From positions 9,796,001 through 9,860,000 of the forward strand of contig JBANAY010000003.1 in NCBI GenBank assembly GCA_037952775.1: DNA of 64,000 nt, in the 5' to 3' direction. Made by a program: the position numbers and the translations under genes. The notes below the pieces were generated by a model that was not told where the DNA came from, made no database searches, and worked only from the letters and a program-made list of their open reading frames with translations. Positions 45,689 to 56,525 of this stretch are shown here, one piece after another (the first letter of the stretch is position 1; the number at the start of each line of letters is the position of its first letter). Origin of the DNA: Clonostachys chloroleuca. Taxonomy: Eukaryota > Ascomycota > Sordariomycetes > Hypocreales > Bionectriaceae.

Positions 45689-46885
45689 TCATGCCGTAAA
45701 AGGATATGTCTTATCCTCCAACATCCACCAGCCAGACATAGGCTGGACATGGGTGATCTGAGACTCGTCATCCATCTGAACACCCTTCATTGCCATCTGA
45801 CCTGTGATGACGGTTGTTTCATGCACCATCAGCGTGTCGTAGTCTTTCACGACAATGGGCACTTCCATCACAGCCTTAGGCACCTTATAGCGGGAGATGA
45901 CCGGGAAGGGAATGCCATCAAGGGTGAGTCGTGGACGATCAACTTTCGGCATCGATTTTTTCAGAGCTTCATCAGACCAGTCGCCTACTGGCTTACCATC
46001 ATCCCCCCAGTAGCAAAATGCTGTAAGCCATCCAGATAGGGTCTCGATCGACCCTGAACCGTCTTGTCCCGCAACATGGCAAGCCCGCATCCAGAACTCC
46101 TTGACGTTGTCATCATCAGGCTTGTCAAAGCTTTCGATCATCTTCTGGACGACCTTGACTAGGCATATAGACCAATCGGCCGGTTCATCTCCATAATCAG
46201 CAAGCTTTCGGATCTTAGCTGCCAGAAGCTGCCAGTCCTTTTTCTCACCTTCCAAGGTCACGGAAGGGAAACCGCACCCGCCACATAGGAGTGTATAGTC
46301 GAAGTATTTCTTCATTGTAGACATCACAGTTAGGGCGGCGACTGTCTGGTCGTTCGCGGTCGTGGTGGTGAAGGCAGGCAGGAGCCATTTGGAGAGGCTC
46401 TCGTCCACGAGGAAGGGCTTCATAAGCTCGATGAACTTCTCAGAAGCTTGTTGGAAATCAATCTCGCGAAGTGGGATGGGACGCATATCGAGTACAAGGT
46501 CTTCTTTCTCCTTGTGAGTGACAAAGAAGTGTCGTAGTTCTTCGGCATGTGCATTGACGTAGAAGTTGAACTGGACCAGAATAGCCTGCCAAACATCGTC
46601 AGGTCGGAGCACAAGGTGAAGGTCCTGTTCAAAGGCTCGAATGATTCCATGAACAAGGCCGTTTCTGTAGGGAATAATACTGGCGCTAGCAGCTTTGAGA
46701 TCTTCGAAAGAAGAGCGTAGAACTGGCCGATCCTCGGGAGTCTGTCGTTTGTTGGTCCGCCCCAACCCAGGTCTTCTTGCAGTCCACTCCTTCGACGTGA
46801 CGACAAGAAGTTCGCCAGAGGAACTGACGACGTCATCGCCATTCGCGCCCGCCTTTTCAGGGCCGGGCCGAATGGTGACAGGCAT
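45689..46885 (-). CDS. DUF4419-containing protein
   Basis: Single exon, 398 residues. It matches the DUF4419 layout as I know it: an early block (GLVHGIIRAFEQDLHLVLRPDDVWQAILVQFNFYVNAHAEELR), a central FTTTTANDQTVAALTVMSTMKKYFDY...CGGCGFPSVTLEG block, and the late SGWLTAFCYWG motif. No signal peptide or membrane helix. Members are common in filamentous fungi and some protists; the biochemical role is not known. The start is the first ATG in frame, with MPVTIRPGPEKAG before the domain. It reads intact. Confidence 0.85.
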   Translation of the reverse strand: MPVTIRPGPEKAGANGDDVVSSSGELLVVTSKEWTARRPGLGRTNKRQTPEDRPVLRSSFEDLKAASASIIPYRNGLVHGIIRAFEQDLHLVLRPDDVWQAILVQFNFYVNAHAEELRHFFVTHKEKEDLVLDMRPIPLREIDFQQASEKFIELMKPFLVDESLSKWLLPAFTTTTANDQTVAALTVMSTMKKYFDYTLLCGGCGFPSVTLEGEKKDWQLLAAKIRKLADYGDEPADWSICLVKVVQKMIESFDKPDDDNVKEFWMRACHVAGQDGSGSIETLSGWLTAFCYWGDDGKPVGDWSDEALKKSMPKVDRPRLTLDGIPFPVISRYKVPKAVMEVPIVVKDYDTLMVHETTVITGQMAMKGVQMDDESQITHVQPMSGWWMLEDKTYPFTA

Positions 46886-47414
46886 GGCTAGGATGCGTTG
46901 TCGGTATGCGTAGTTGATATAGATTCCAGCAAAGGGTTGTTGTTTCTGACTGTGCCAAAGAATGAAGGAACGATGTGCTGGGTCAAAATTTGAGGATTCT
47001 TGTGGAATTCCTCTCAGTGACTGTGATGAAACAAGGAGAAAAGGCTGAGTTAAAAGTCAGAAGAACTTCTCGTGCGTGTGTTGTTGTTGCCTCGGAGCAT
47101 CGTTGCCTGATTTCCGAGGCAAACATCCTGGGTGCTATGAAACTCCAAACTCAGGGAAGCTCAGGTCACTGACCGTGTCTAATTCGCGTCGCATTACTGC
47201 GTGTGAACTTTCAGTTCCGTGATTTCACCGATCCGCGAGGGAAATTAGAAGATGTTCTTGTTTTGGTGCTCTTGCACAGAGAGTGTTGCCAGTCGGCGTG
47301 ACGAGCAAACCGGAATACTCTACATAAATGGCTTGTTTGCAACTACGGGTGTTCAGAAGCGATGATTGAAACTGAATTTCCATCCAGGGACGAAATAAGA
47401 TACAATCTTGACTT
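46886..47414. other. Intergenic region
   Basis: Promoter of the DUF4419 gene and 3' flank of the leftward permease. No gene seen. Confidence 0.55.
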
Positions 47415-49085
47415 TCAAATCGCGTACAGCTTGACATTGTCATCGCTAGCCTGACGCAGACGCTTGCTGTTTGACCGTCGGAAAAGGCACCATGCCACAA
47501 TAGCTACAAGCAGACAAACGAACGAGAAACCAACACTGCTTCCCAGACCAATTATGAAACGAGGGCTGTCAGAGTCTGGCCAGAGGTAGGCAGTGTACAC
47601 GTTGGCTGCGACAGCAGAAAAGTTGACCATGGCTAATGTAACCGCCTTCTTCTCATGAGAATCAGCAACATTGGCTGAAGCCCAGCCCAGGATGATACTG
47701 CCAGTCGAGTAGGATCCAGCCGCGAACAGGAAACACGCCGCGTAGCGCGGTGCCAGTCCTGTGGTGGCACAGGCGAGTACAAAACCTACGATAGCGAAGA
47801 GATTGCCACCAACAATGTGCCATGTTCGGTCGTTGAAGCACCCAGAGGATCTTGCTAATGCGAGAGAGAACAGAGCAGAGAAAACGTAAGGCGGGGATGT
47901 CAGAACCAGCGTGATAGTGTTGTTGTACCCGCTGTTTTGTTTGGTTAGCCAGCTATTCTTCGGAGAACGTTAGACGCGAAAGGACATCTCACAGTGTTTT
48001 CACCAAGGTTGGAAAGAACTGGTTGAAGGACATGGCGGAGAAATGCATATTTTGCATGAGCATGAACAGCCACACCTTGTAATCCTTGACAGCACTCATG
48101 AAACCTTGCATCGGAGTTTCATGCTGGAGCTGGTTCACGCTGTCTTCTCGCATTCGAATGATACTACAGGCGTTCTCCTCTGGGGTCATCCAAGATGTTT
48201 TGCCGGGGGTATCAGGAAGTAAAAAGATCGCAATGAGGGCAAACCCAAATGTTGCTGCACCCTCGATTATGAACAGCCTACACATTCTATTAGCCTCTCT
48301 CCTGCATTTTGTTGACCAAAAGCAACACACCATTGCCATCCGTGGATTCCATATCTACCATCGATAGAAGCAAATATACCTGCAGTAATGAGACCAGAGA
48401 AAGCACTCGAACTCAGCTGACCGCAGTACAGAATTGCTAGTCGTGTAGCCACCTATTCACCATCAGCTAACAGGCCTAAACGCGTAGCCAAGCCTCCATC
48501 TCACGTACTTCGCTCTTCGTATAAAATCGACTCAGTATATATATCGCACCTGGATAAAAAGGCGCCTCAAACCATCCAAGCAGGAATCTAAGCATTAGAA
48601 GGTGGATGTAATTCTTTGATAGCGCTGTGCACCCAGAGACAATCGCCCAACCACACATACAGACGCCGAGGTATATGGACGGCCTGACCCGGGTCAGGAT
48701 CATGTTTGATGGGATGCCAGCGATGAGGTATCCGACGTAAAGAATCGAGATGCACGTGTTGTATTGGGTGCCCTTTAGATCGAGATGCGTCGTGATGCCG
48801 TTGAGCTTGGCTTGTGGCAGCCCGTTGCGGTCCCCTAAGAGATCTAATAGTTAGTTGCCGAAACCTGCAAGAAGATTTCTTTTCAAATCAGTGCCGTAAA
48901 AGGGAGAACATACAATGGTTTAAGAAATACATGACGAAGAAGACTGGCATCATGCGAAAGTCGAGTTTGCGAAGGAGGCTCTTCTGAGCAACGGGATCAA
49001 CATTTGAAGTAGCCATTTCGGCTGGCTTCTGAAATGTGCTTTCCTCGAGCATCTCAACCTCGTGTTTCTGATCCCTAGTTGCCAT
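47415..49085 (-). CDS. MFS permease, anion:cation symporter family (TNA1/Dal5-type)
   Basis: Five exons: 49085-48914, 48834-48509, 48452-48331, 48277-47993, 47931-47415; 473 residues, every junction frame-consistent. Family blocks: KLDFRMMPVFFVMYFLNHWDRNGLPQAKLNG, LYVGYLIAGIPSNMILTRVRPS, LLGWFEAPFYPGAIYILSRFYTKSE, GWQWLFIIEGAATFG. The NHWDRN at helix 1 replaces the usual NYLDR, so substrate recognition may differ. Plasma-membrane uptake of an organic or heterocyclic acid is the family expectation (nicotinate, pantothenate and tartrate relatives). It is divergent from a cyclase-fold hydrolase with 592 bases between starts, which suggests uptake of that enzyme's substrate (inference). Confidence 0.91.
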
Positions 49086-49677
49086 CTTGAGGACCTTTAT
49101 CGCAGAAATAATACTCAGAAATTTCCCAATGATAATCCGTCACTGGAACTGATGGTCGGTGTAGGATTTATACAGGGAATGCTTCTGTGGGGAAGTGGTC
49201 AACCTCTTGTTCAGAAACAAACCCAGCAATATCCCTAGTCTGACCCGACCCCGGTTGTCCGTCTTTCATTTCGTTCCAACGCTTGTTGGATTTTGCGTCA
49301 CCCTCGGTAATCACCCGCACAACAAAACCCGACGCCTTGACTGGCGCGATGCGGCATCAGACCGAACCTGGGGCGCTGCGGGGCGAGGCCTTGATCGTGT
49401 CATGCGCTTCTAGGGTCGGACAGCTTCTCCCCGCGTTATTCCCTTCCAGAGTCACTGGACGGCGAAGTTCCGAGAACTTGTTCTTGACTCAGGACTCCGC
49501 ATTGGCCGATATAACAAGGTTCTAGGTTTTCTTTAGAGGAATATGCCTAGTGTGGCGTTCAATGATAACACTCCAGTTCATATTCGACAGTAGCATTAAC
49601 GGGAACGCATTCAAAACAAACAATTTCAGGCTCACGAGAAGAGAAGCCTGGCCTCTACATTGTTTCCACCTTTCACA
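49086..49677. promoter_or_regulatory. Divergent promoter, MFS permease / cyclase-fold hydrolase
   Basis: 592 bases between the two starts. It contains four TGCGG/CCGCA pentamers (49315-49319, 49349-49353, 49376-49380, 49497-49501); the second sits in GATGCGGCATC, an almost perfect palindrome. The same pentamer is dense in the promoter at 56040-56525. Confidence 0.5.
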
Positions 49678-50863
49678 ATGGCATCTACAAAGTCCTTCCC
49701 AATGGCCCAAATTCAGGAAAGAAGTCTTGCTAGTGTTTCTTTTGACGAGCTCCCGTTGGCGGAATCCGATCCCCCATACTCGGCTTGGGGACTTTGGGGT
49801 AAAGACGATGAGCTTGGTAGAACCAATCTCATTACCCCGGACATCACACGCAAAGCGGCTCAAACAGAGATCAGAACTGGTCAGGTTGTCCAACTGAAGT
49901 ATGAAATAATATCGCGGAGTAGGAGGATGAAGAAGGCTAACGTGACCTCAGCTTACCTCTGAATGTGCCTATTCGCCCGATGAACCCCGCAAGAGCCAAG
50001 CTGTCACACCGTATTATCGTCAAGGAACATTCCAACGATGATGAGGTCAGTGCCAAAGTCGTATAGTCATAGGAGGCAACTATTTTCCTAAATGTTGAAG
50101 AAACGCAGATCATAATCAATACACAATCATCTACCCACTGGGATGGCCCTCGCCACTATCCCTACCGAGAAGGAAGGCGATTTTACAACGGCTGTACACA
50201 AAGTGATGTTACCGGTCCTAATAAAAACAACCGTCTTGGAATACAAAGTTGGATGCTTCCTGATAACACCAGCTCGAATGACTGACTGACTTGGGCGTTG
50301 TAGACCTAGCTGAACGACCCCTCGCATCCAGGGGTGTGCTCTTAGACTGGGCAGACTACGCAGCATCCAAAAACAAGACGTATGATGCATTCGACTCGTT
50401 CGAAATTCCGTACACGGAGCTGCAAGAGATTGCCGACATGCGGGGCATCAAGTTTCAGCAAGGAGATATTCTATTTGTGCGCAGCGGCTACGGGCTACAG
50501 TATAACGCATTGGACGAGCCAGCCAAAGACAAGCTAGGTCTTCGAAAAGGCAGTGGCCGCAAATACATGGGAGTTGCGGGCAGCGTTGAGTCGGCTCGAT
50601 GGCACTGGCAGGCAGGGTTCGCTGCCGTGGCTGGTGATTCAAATACATACGAGTCGTGGCCGGCGGTGATAGGAGGGGACAGGATTCGGCTACATGAAGT
50701 ATTTCTCAACGGCTGGGGGATGCCAATTGGCGAGCAGTTTGATCTAGAGCAGCTGTCCAGGAGATGCAAGGAACTTGGGCGTTGGACCTTCTTTGTCACC
50801 AGCCAACCGCTTAACCTGCCCGCCGGAATTGCTAGTCCAGCCAACGTCATGGCTATATTTTAG
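49678..50863 (+). CDS. Cyclase family protein (PF04199; kynurenine-formamidase-like fold)
   Basis: Four exons: 49678-49898, 49952-50045, 50109-50247, 50304-50863; 337 residues. The metal-binding signature appears as NTQSSTHWDGPRHYPY, the fungal form of the H-x-G-T-H-x-D-x-P-x-H motif; it is followed by GPNKNNRLGIQNLAERPLASRGVLLDWADY (assembled across intron 3) and GDILFVRSGYG. Members hydrolyse amide or lactone-like bonds using Zn or Mn (arylformamidase, isatin hydrolase); fungal ones are largely uncharacterised. No targeting signal. Paired divergently with an MFS permease and followed by a Zn2Cys6 regulator, so it is probably the first enzyme acting on an imported compound. The first exon's start follows CACA and is the first ATG in frame. 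Confidence 0.9.
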
Positions 50864-51265
50864 AGGGAATTAAACTCATTGAGAACTTGTCTTGACTATA
50901 GTTGTGTTTGCTCCCCTGTATTTAGCCATTTGCTAGAAATTTTTGTTGACTTCACAAACACATACAGGAACTGGGAGAATTGTAGACACTGTATCTAGAT
51001 CTGTATACTCACCACCTTTTAACCATAACATCTTAAACTGGGACAAAATAGAGTATGTAAATCAGATACCCGAGCCGGAGTTTTCGGCCTGGGTGTCCGC
51101 TTCCTGGTGCTCACTAAAGGTTCAGTTCAGTCACTATTCCCGGTTTGTGTTTCTCTCCACATTGTCCAGTCCCCAACCCCATCTCTGCCTCTCCGCGTTT
51201 TTGTCTTCCCCTCCATTTTTTGCATACACAGCAAGCAGCACGTAATTGACGTCTGGACGCCATCG
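50864..51265. other. Intergenic region, hydrolase 3' end to regulator 1
   Basis: 402 bases; a pyrimidine-rich leader (51165-51225) precedes the regulator start. No gene. Confidence 0.5.
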
Positions 51266-53809
51266 ATGTCATCTCAAGCCCGCGGCTTATTGCGTCCCAC
51301 CTGCTCAAGGTGCCGCGCTCGCAAGGTCAAAGTAAGCAAGCATAGCCCATACTCCATTGTTCATTGGGGACCTAATTGCCCAGCGGCCTAGTGCGACGGG
51401 CAACTGCCACGATGCAGCCCATGTGAGCTGGCAAATGTCGATTGTGTCGTGACTGGCCCTTCTGGCTCGGGAAACTACAATAGACAGTAAGACTGCTGCG
51501 TCGGCCTTTTCCCATTTGCGCTCTCATCAGTATATAACCCAGTCATTGACGATCCCAGATATGTTGCATCGCTCCAAGCCAAGGTTTGTGCGTTAGAAAA
51601 GCGTGAGAGGGAGCTGAAAGCTCTGGTGAGAAGAGAGAAATTGCGCTTGAGGAGAACCTCCTCAGACAACGTCGCAGAAGTAGAAGCCTCCGCCGTTACC
51701 AGGAAAGTCAAGGACAGCCCATCGACAGCTGCTTCAAATGTGGCCATCAGCGAACACGGAATGCATGGAATGGGGTGAAATGACATCGTCCTTTGCTCTT
51801 TCGTGCCTCTCAGTTGTCCAACTAACTAGTTCAAAAGGTTCATTGGCCTAATCTTCGCTAAGATCAAGAGCGAAGTGTTAAACTCAAGAGCATTGTCAAA
51901 TTGGCAGAAGCATTCCGACCAACCCTCTCCCAATAACAGCGCGTCGTCTACACTTCTCGTACCTCGGGATGTCATCCAATGCTTATTTGAGACATACGTC
52001 AGAAGAGCTCATCCTCGTTATCCGTTCATGGAACTAACGACAATCATCTCACTTCGAGAGAAAACACTAACAGCCGCTTGCTCCGCTAGGCTCATTCACC
52101 TCACCACCGAAGAGTCATTCCGGGCCTACTCTATCATGGCGACTGGGGCTGTGTATCGAAATCAAGAGCGCTTTGTTCGTGGAGCGACGGAAGACGCCGA
52201 GAACATGGTCAGCCCTGTGGATTTATTCTCGGTCGCCATGCGCAGCGCCAGACAGGTCAACTTGCTGTACGGCATTCAGGGGGTCCAGAATCTTCTCCTC
52301 GTCGCCCGCTTTTGCTTCTTCCAAGACGTGGGGATGAGCCTATGGGACCTTGCTTCGCTCAATATGCGCACGTGTATAGAGTGTGGCTTTCATCGTCAGC
52401 CAACCGCCCCTCTTCCCGCTATCGAGGAACAGATGCGCCGACGCGTCTTCTGGCAATGCTATGGGCTTGAGCGATACGCCAGTACAACCCTTGGCCGGCC
52501 ATTCACTATTCCAGATGAGGCCATCACTGTTAAGCTTCCTGCCAATGTAGATGATAGCGTGTTACAGGAAGCGGCCACTCTGCTTCCAAATACATCCCTA
52601 GACGAACTAACCGAGGCACAAGCACCTCCCAAAGGTCTGACTGACACATCAGTGGCCATCTCTCATATACAGCTGCGCCAGATAACATCTCGCATGTCCC
52701 GAGATTATAGAATTCTGAGAAATCAACTGCTCACCTCACAAGACTCGCCGGGATCGTCACGAAACTCAGCTGATGATCTGGACCTGTTCAGTTTGAACGG
52801 CAAGGTTTGGAACATTTACTACCAATACTCGCAAGAGTTGCACAATTGGAGATTGTACAGCGGAATGCATACACACAAGGATATTGCGCCTGATTCAAAT
52901 GGGCAGCTCTTTCTACATGATAGCAGATGGATAGATCTTCACTTTCACCAGGAAAAGCTTTTCCTCATCCGCCTTTCCATCGAGCCTAGCTCTGCGACCG
53001 ATTCCCACTTCATCAATCCTGCAGATCTTCTCGAAGAGCTATATGATGCCGCAAGTAATGTGATAGTACTCTATTCGGAGATTGCGGACGATGCAAAAAT
53101 TGAGCCCACGGCTGGGAGGCTCTATCGAGTCCTGACGGCCGGCCTCTCGATATTGTATACGATCGTGATCGAGTCTCAGGTGGGACAGGCCAAGGACAAG
53201 CACCGCAATGGCCCTTCCCGACCGACGCCATCGCGGCAGAGTATATCAGGAAAAAAGTCACTCCTGAGGAAATGCACCGATACACTTGATCGCATGGCCA
53301 AACAAATGACGAATAAACATCTCACGCCCAGATATGTGGGCTACTTTGAGCTTCTTTGCAGAGAAACTCTACGGATACTTCCAAAGTCGACGGTACAAGA
53401 GTCCACAGCGTCAGAGTTTTCAGGCCAACAGGCTATACAACATGGTCTCCCTCAAACGCATGCCAGTGCTGCCTCTGCTGCAGCTATATCAACCACTTTT
53501 GCACCACTGCAGGATGTATCTCCAGACTACTTTGGCTCCAGCATGATCACAGCACCGTTGATATGCTACTTGCCTGTAGAGCATAGGCAGCCCTGTTATT
53601 GTGCTGTTACTGGGAACCACCTGAATGACACTTCAGGAGCCGCATCGTGGCCAGATTTCTTAGCCTCGGGCGTAGGGGTGGATGGAGTCTCAGAGACGTA
53701 TGATCCTGCTGCCATGTTTGGTTCTGAATGGGGTGAAGCTACAGAGATTTGGGAAGCACTGTTTGGTAATGGACAGTTATGGGCAACGGAAAGTTGCTCC
53801 TTTTATTGA
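51266..53809 (+). CDS. Zn(II)2Cys6 transcription factor with fungal-specific TF domain (cluster regulator 1)
   Basis: Four exons: 51266-51331, 51393-51486 with the first base at 51392, 51559-51774, 51838-53809; 782 residues. The zinc cluster spans intron 1 (C13, C16, C23, C30, C33, C40). A linker-coiled coil follows (YVASLQAKVCALEKRERELKALV...). The large middle domain carries typical motifs (YPFMELTTIISL, LLVARFCFF...WDLASLNMRTCIECGFHRQ, RRRVFWQCYGLERYASTTLGRPFTIPDEAI). It probably regulates the neighbouring hydrolase and permease. Its stop codon overlaps the 3' end of regulator 2 on the other strand by 7 bases. Nuclear. The short first exon is certain, because the zinc knuckle needs it. Confidence 0.9.
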
Positions 53810-56039
53810 GGGACGACGTTGGCTAATTGCCGCGAGGAAAATATCCCATCATATAGCTGACGCTCCTCGTCGGACTCATAGCAGATACAAGACACCAGCC
53901 GAGTTAGCCCGGCATGTATATCCGAGTCAAAAGCATGATTCTGTAAGCCTCGCGCCTGAATCGCCTCAAATGCCTGCCTGGAGAGCCTTTGATCGAGTGT
54001 CGTTGAGAGAGACGCTACACTTGGAGGGACCTCAGGATTGATAGTCCATTGAGTTGCTTTACTGGTCGTGCAGTCATGCAGGCTGACGGCAGTGTCAAAA
54101 ATAACTCTGCAATGGACTAATTCCTGGTATTCGTTACAAAGACGTGATAGATAGTCGGAACATTTCCGTAACGTGTCGGAGAAGATCAAGTCGAGCCTGT
54201 TGCTGTCCTCCATTATGACAAGCACACCCATGCTTCGTAGACAGATCAGGCCGGCTCTAAACAGAAGAATGCCTATGGGCCATGAGGGGATAGTGTCTTC
54301 GAGGGATGTGAGTCTGCGGATCGTCAACGCGGATACAAATAAGCAGAACTGGTCGAGTTTTTTAGACGGCGTGCTATCGATCCGCGAAATAAAGGAAACA
54401 AGATCCCAAAGGTACTGCTGGTCCATGTCTTTCGTAAAGACTGAAGTTGCCGATTGTGGATTTTCTGGCGGTAGGCCCGGCTGGCGTGCTTTGAGTTGGT
54501 ATATGGAGAAAAGGGATTGTAGAGACGAAGAATCAACACCAGTGTTGTTGCTCAGCTTTGCAAGTAGTTGGCTGCGCGTCACCCAATAAGACCAAGCATC
54601 ATCAGCTACGGAGCTTAGATTTCCAGGTTTATGGCAGGAACAAGGCTGAAAAAGAGTTATTCGCCATTCTAAGTGATATCACTCCAAGGGGAAGCCTACC
54701 TGAGATAGAAGGTCTACATGTCCTAAACTGGGGAGTCTCTCAAGACCATCGCATATAGCTTGCTCGAGCATAAACGTAGACCAGAACGTTTTATGAATGT
54801 TTTCCGGATGTTCGCCGGTATGGTATGAATGCGCAATGCAGATGCGCATGGCGAATCCAGCAAGATGCCACGTGCTTCCTGTCGATGATCTGAACATACT
54901 ATAGATTGTAAGAAGTAATAAAGCTCTTATCTGATCGATGGGATCGGAGAATCTAAATATGCCGCCAAGGTGATTTACAGCAACCATGAACAAATTTCCC
55001 TCGATCTGTCCTGCGAATGATATTCTTCGCCCTTCCATGGCAAGTCCGATTGCCATTGCGATGAAGAAATGAAACCGTTCGGCAGAGGTCGCTCTCTGAA
55101 TTGGTTGCAGGCTCCCTTGTGATTTGCACGACTCCATTGTTTCATTTAACTTGTCCATTTGTATGAAGGGGTACCGGCTGTGGCAGCTCCTTTCGTAGCG
55201 AGTAAGGAGGGTCTCGCCTTGGTTTAACAAGAAGCTTTCCAACATCTTTGACAACTCAAGCTCTTGGGAGGTGTGTGAATCGTCTTGGAATATGTTTGAT
55301 CTCAAGACAGATGAGCCAAATGGGCTTCCACCATCGGCAGCTAACATAGCATAGGCAACGGATGTAGAGTTAAATAATCCATGTTCGTTACTCTCACTCA
55401 TCTTGCTAAGGGAAACGATAGCCTCCGCACTAATAGGGTAGACGGCTGCTTTCTCCCGAGAGAATGAAGACGAATGCTCATCAGCGGCCACGGCATCGTG
55501 TTGTTTAGGTGTTAACGAGGGTAAAACTAGAGGAGAGTCGGGCCTTTCGCTTTGAACCGTCACAGCAGATGCAGAGACTTCGATATCGTCATTGGGCGGT
55601 TCGGATTCGGTAAGAAGAGGTTGACTTTTGGGGGATGAATCACTTATTTGTTTAAGTGTTTCCAGCTCTGAGAGGTGATTCTGTATCGAATCTTCCAACT
55701 GCTGAACCCTTGCTTCAAGAATTTCAACGAATCTACAACTCAAATTAGTGATTCACGCTAGATGTTCAGAGCTACAGAATAACTTCACCCCTTTGGCATT
55801 CGTTGACGTTTGGTTCGATCAGCAGGTTGTTCCAAGACATCAGGCATAGTACATTTCCGCCTGGATTTAGAGCAAGATCCGCATCGCGGTGCCACACGAT
55901 CGCACTGTTGTCTTTCTTTAGTCTACGGATATACGTTGAATCAGAGCAAGCAGTTTCGAACCTTTCTCTTGCTTCTTCTACATTGTTCGCAGGCCACAGG
56001 CAATATCTGGAGCGGCTGTGGAGATGTCTGGTCCGACAT
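53803..56039 (-). CDS. Zn(II)2Cys6 transcription factor (cluster regulator 2)
   Basis: Four exons: 56039-55962, 55904-55789, 55732-54700, 54645-53803; 689 residues. Zinc cluster C17, C20, C27, C34, C37, C44 with basic linker (DRTKRQRMPKG) and a coiled-coil (FVEILEARVQQLEDSIQNHLSELETL). Middle domain blocks: YPFIQMDKLNETM, RFHFFIAMAIGLAMEGR, ...STWHLAGFAMRICIAHSYHT..., KTFWSTFMLEQAICDGLERLPSLG. The third intron is short (54646-54699); an alternative acceptor nearer the next exon would break the frame. Divergent from the AtuA-family gene with 486 bases between starts, so it is the natural candidate for that gene's regulator, and the shared promoter has dense TGCGG sites. Confidence 0.9.
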
Positions 56040-56525
56040 TGTGTTGGTGCCTGCTTCCGCTGGCAACAAACAGCATGGACGAAAGAAGGCTGAAATATGA
56101 CCCCAGCAGTTGATTAAACGCGGTGGAGACTCGCGGTCATGAGACAAGATGAGGGGGAAGTTGTCCACAATTTCTCAAGTTCTCCAGACTAGCAAAAGTT
56201 CAACCCGCATCATTCCTAATGCGGCATCTAAGCCTTGGCTCCATATGCGGATGGAAGTGCGGGCTCAAACCGATGGAGATTTTGCGGGAGAATGCCGAGC
56301 GGGCATGCGGGCAGACACCGAATTGATATACGATTGTGGAAATGCAGCGTTGAGAGTTGGATTCTGAACAACAGGAGCCAAGAAACGAATGTTCGATTTT
56401 TCGCATCTTCAAACAAGATACTTATATCAATTTTTAATCTCTATTAACCTGGTAGCTTAAACAGTGTTGCTTATTCCGAGTTTAACACAACCTATCAAGC
56501 GAACTCGCCGCAGACACGCTCCAAG
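56040..56525. promoter_or_regulatory. Divergent promoter, regulator 2 / AtuA-family gene, with six TGCGG sites
   Basis: Pentamer TGCGG (or its complement CCGCA) at 56205-56209, 56220-56224, 56246-56250, 56258-56262, 56283-56287 and 56306-56310: six in 106 bases. Chance would give about 0.2. CGG-containing half-sites are what Zn2Cys6 proteins bind, so auto- or co-regulation by regulator 2 is plausible. The second site lies in ATGCGGCATC, a ten-base word also found at 49348-49357. Confidence 0.55.
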
